Part shown: positions 6,563 through 7,792 of the stretch, one piece after another | Layout: each line of letters starts with the position of its first letter | Position numbering within the stretch: position 1 is the stretch's first letter | From: Shewanella sp. | GTDB lineage: Bacteria > Pseudomonadota > Gammaproteobacteria > Enterobacterales > Shewanellaceae | Direction of reading: 5' to 3' | Assembly: GCA_004195335.1 (NCBI GenBank) | Contig: SDWK01000567.1 | Coordinates: forward strand, 1-7,792 | Length of the DNA stretch: 7,792 nt | The notes under the pieces: model-generated | What the model was told of the DNA's origin: nothing | Databases searched by the model: none | The model's input: the letters and a program-made list of their open reading frames with translations, nothing else | Translations under genes and position numbers: made by a program

Positions 6563-6589
6563 CCTGTTAATAAAAAATTCACTCATCAT
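6563..6589 (-). repeat. Direct repeat: permease start, orphan copy
   Basis: Upstream partner of 6475-6501, differing at two of 27 bases. It encodes MMSEFFINR where the functional copy encodes MISEFFINR, and sits in the proper position for a gene following the adaptor (five bases after AAGGA). Confidence 0.9.
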
Positions 6590-6597
6590 GGTGGTCC

Positions 6598-7776
6598 TTA
6601 TTTTGACGTGTTGCTATTGGGTGATGACTGAGATTCTTTAAACGGTATAACTTCTTGCTCAACCGCGTTCACCTGAATACCCGGGCGAATTTTTTGCAGG
6701 CCATCGACAACGATACGCTCTCCATCATTCAATCCACTTATCACACGCCAATCGATACCAAAACGCTCACCGAGTTCAACAATGCGCTTTTCGACTACAT
6801 CTTGATCATTTAACACCATCACAAACCGGCCCTGCTGATCTTCCTGAACCGCCGCTTGAGGAATAAGTAATGCCCGCTCTTTAACAGGCGACTCAATCAC
6901 CAAAGTCACAAACATACCTGGCAACATCATTTTTTCATCGTTTTTAAAGGTCGCACGAATTGGAAGACTTCCTGTGGCGGCATCCACTCGGTTACTGACA
7001 AAGTCGATATAACCGGTTTCATTGAACATAGTGCCATTAGGTAGTCGCAGGCTGATCACGATATCGGAGATGGCGATATCCCTATCCGCTGCTTTAGCAA
7101 AATTCTGTCGAGCATTGATTAACGCTTTCTCTGCCACTTGAAAGTTTATCCACATAGGCTGTAGCTGAACTAAGTTGGCCATGTCAGAGTTTGGGGTAAT
7201 AATGTCACCGGTACTCACCATTGCATTACTGATACGTCCAGAAATGGGTGCGTATACCTTGGTATAGCTTAACTGCAATTCGGCACCTTGCACCGCGGCC
7301 TCAGCCTGGACAACACCTGCCGCAGTCGTGAGTTTACGCGTGGTGAGTTCATCCATATCCTGCGCGCTGATCATACCGTCTGGAAGTAAGCGTCTACCAC
7401 GCTCCCAGTTCATGACGGCGACATCCCGCGAGGCGAACGCTTGTTTAAGTACCGCTTTGTGTTGAGCTAGCTCAGCGACGTAAGTAGCGGGATCGATCTC
7501 AAACAGGAGATCCCCGGCTGTAATATCGTCACCTTCGACAAAAGCTCTTTTAAGTAACTGCCCCTGAATTTGAGATTTGATGGTGACATCTTCTGATGCA
7601 TTGGTACGACCAACAATCTCCGTTTTTGACTGAATCTCTTCCGTTTTAGCTGTGTTGACGATCACACTGGGTAACATGGCCTCTCTAGGTGCCGGAGCCT
7701 CACCGCATGCCATAAGCTGTAAACCTGCGATGAAGATAATTCCCCATTTAAATTTTGAAACGGTTTGAACAGCCAT
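6598..7776 (-). CDS. RND efflux periplasmic adaptor (membrane-fusion lipoprotein)
   Basis: The adaptor of the tripartite pump, bridging the inner-membrane permease to an outer-membrane channel. The 392-residue product begins with a short basic segment and a hydrophobic stretch (WGIIFIAGLQ) followed by lipobox LMAC, so Cys24 should be lipidated. Gly25 rather than Asp at +2 does not enforce inner-membrane retention by the simple enterobacterial rule. Next come a first lipoyl half-motif (about 64-98, with VEGDDITAGDLLFEIDP), an alpha-helical hairpin (about 99-163), the second lipoyl half (about 170-205, with YTKVYAPISGRISNAMVSTG), the beta-barrel, and a membrane-proximal domain (about 295-375). 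The start is ATG 7774-7776, with GGAGG (7782-7786) five bases upstream. It is followed after a remnant-bearing 97-bp gap by the permease and should share its transcript. The operon promoter and any regulator lie beyond the window. Confidence 0.95.
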   Translation of the reverse strand: MAVQTVSKFKWGIIFIAGLQLMACGEAPAPREAMLPSVIVNTAKTEEIQSKTEIVGRTNASEDVTIKSQIQGQLLKRAFVEGDDITAGDLLFEIDPATYVAELAQHKAVLKQAFASRDVAVMNWERGRRLLPDGMISAQDMDELTTRKLTTAAGVVQAEAAVQGAELQLSYTKVYAPISGRISNAMVSTGDIITPNSDMANLVQLQPMWINFQVAEKALINARQNFAKAADRDIAISDIVISLRLPNGTMFNETGYIDFVSNRVDAATGSLPIRATFKNDEKMMLPGMFVTLVIESPVKERALLIPQAAVQEDQQGRFVMVLNDQDVVEKRIVELGERFGIDWRVISGLNDGERIVVDGLQKIRPGIQVNAVEQEVIPFKESQSSPNSNTSK

Positions 7777-7792
7777 ACAGGCCTCCGATAAG

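Larger units (their letters stand above)
6494..6589 (-). pseudogene. Remnant of a second RND permease gene between adaptor and permease
   Basis: Directly after the adaptor stop, AAGGA (6595-6599) and ATGATG (6584-6589) begin a frame whose first residues are MMSEFFINR, the same start as the downstream permease. After nine codons the match ends. That frame continues for 22 unrelated residues to TAG at 6494-6496, overlapping the real permease start. In another frame the same DNA, from 6563 to TGA at 6513-6515, reads [16 protein letters not shown]. This resembles a permease tail: the intact gene ends [15 protein letters not shown] just after its last membrane helix. The TGA lies immediately before the next ribosome binding site, as a real gene end would. 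I infer a near-total internal deletion, out of frame, of a former upstream permease. Alternatives are a chance reading of spacer DNA, or a coupling leader peptide derived from a partial duplication. Confidence 0.6.

Overview
The window looks like chromosomal DNA of a marine-type gammaproteobacterium. Shewanella is my best guess, from protein style and codon use only; no search was run. It has four blocks. (1) Positions 2-991, + strand: the 3' part of an iron-activated alcohol dehydrogenase gene (adhB type), cut by the window edge. (2) Positions 992-1480: an intergenic stretch with two + strand Rho-independent terminators. The second lies behind a plausible promoter, so it may end a short non-coding RNA. 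(3) Positions 1481-2782: a complete 1302-bp IS3-family insertion sequence on the - strand. It has 24-bp imperfect terminal inverted repeats, a 3-bp ATC target duplication, orfA, orfB, and a canonical -1 frameshift heptamer that would join them into a DDE transposase. (4) Positions 2795-7792, all on the - strand: a CspA-family cold shock gene with its own promoter, long 5' leader and terminator, then an operon for a tripartite RND drug-efflux pump (lipoprotein membrane-fusion protein followed by an HAE1-type inner-membrane permease) ending in a strong terminator at 3330-3360.

The pump operon is read from 7776 down to 3385. The adaptor is a periplasmic lipoprotein and the permease is a proton-driven exporter of about 1038 residues with its proton-relay residues intact. 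No outer-membrane channel gene or local regulator is inside the window, so the pump probably borrows a TolC-type channel encoded elsewhere. The cold shock gene is a separate transcription unit. The insertion sequence sits 12 bp beyond the cspA terminator, in the same orientation, so it breaks no recognisable gene.

The most unusual feature is the 97-bp gap between the two pump genes. It holds a second copy of the permease start (25 of 27 bases identical), with its own ribosome binding site. This runs directly into what reads, in another frame, like the C-terminal tail of a permease, stopping just before the real permease's ribosome binding site. The simplest reading is the scar of a deleted second RND permease, meaning the operon was once adaptor-permease-permease. 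I see no CRISPR array, tRNA, rRNA, phage or defence genes, and nothing that convincingly amounts to a wholly new system.
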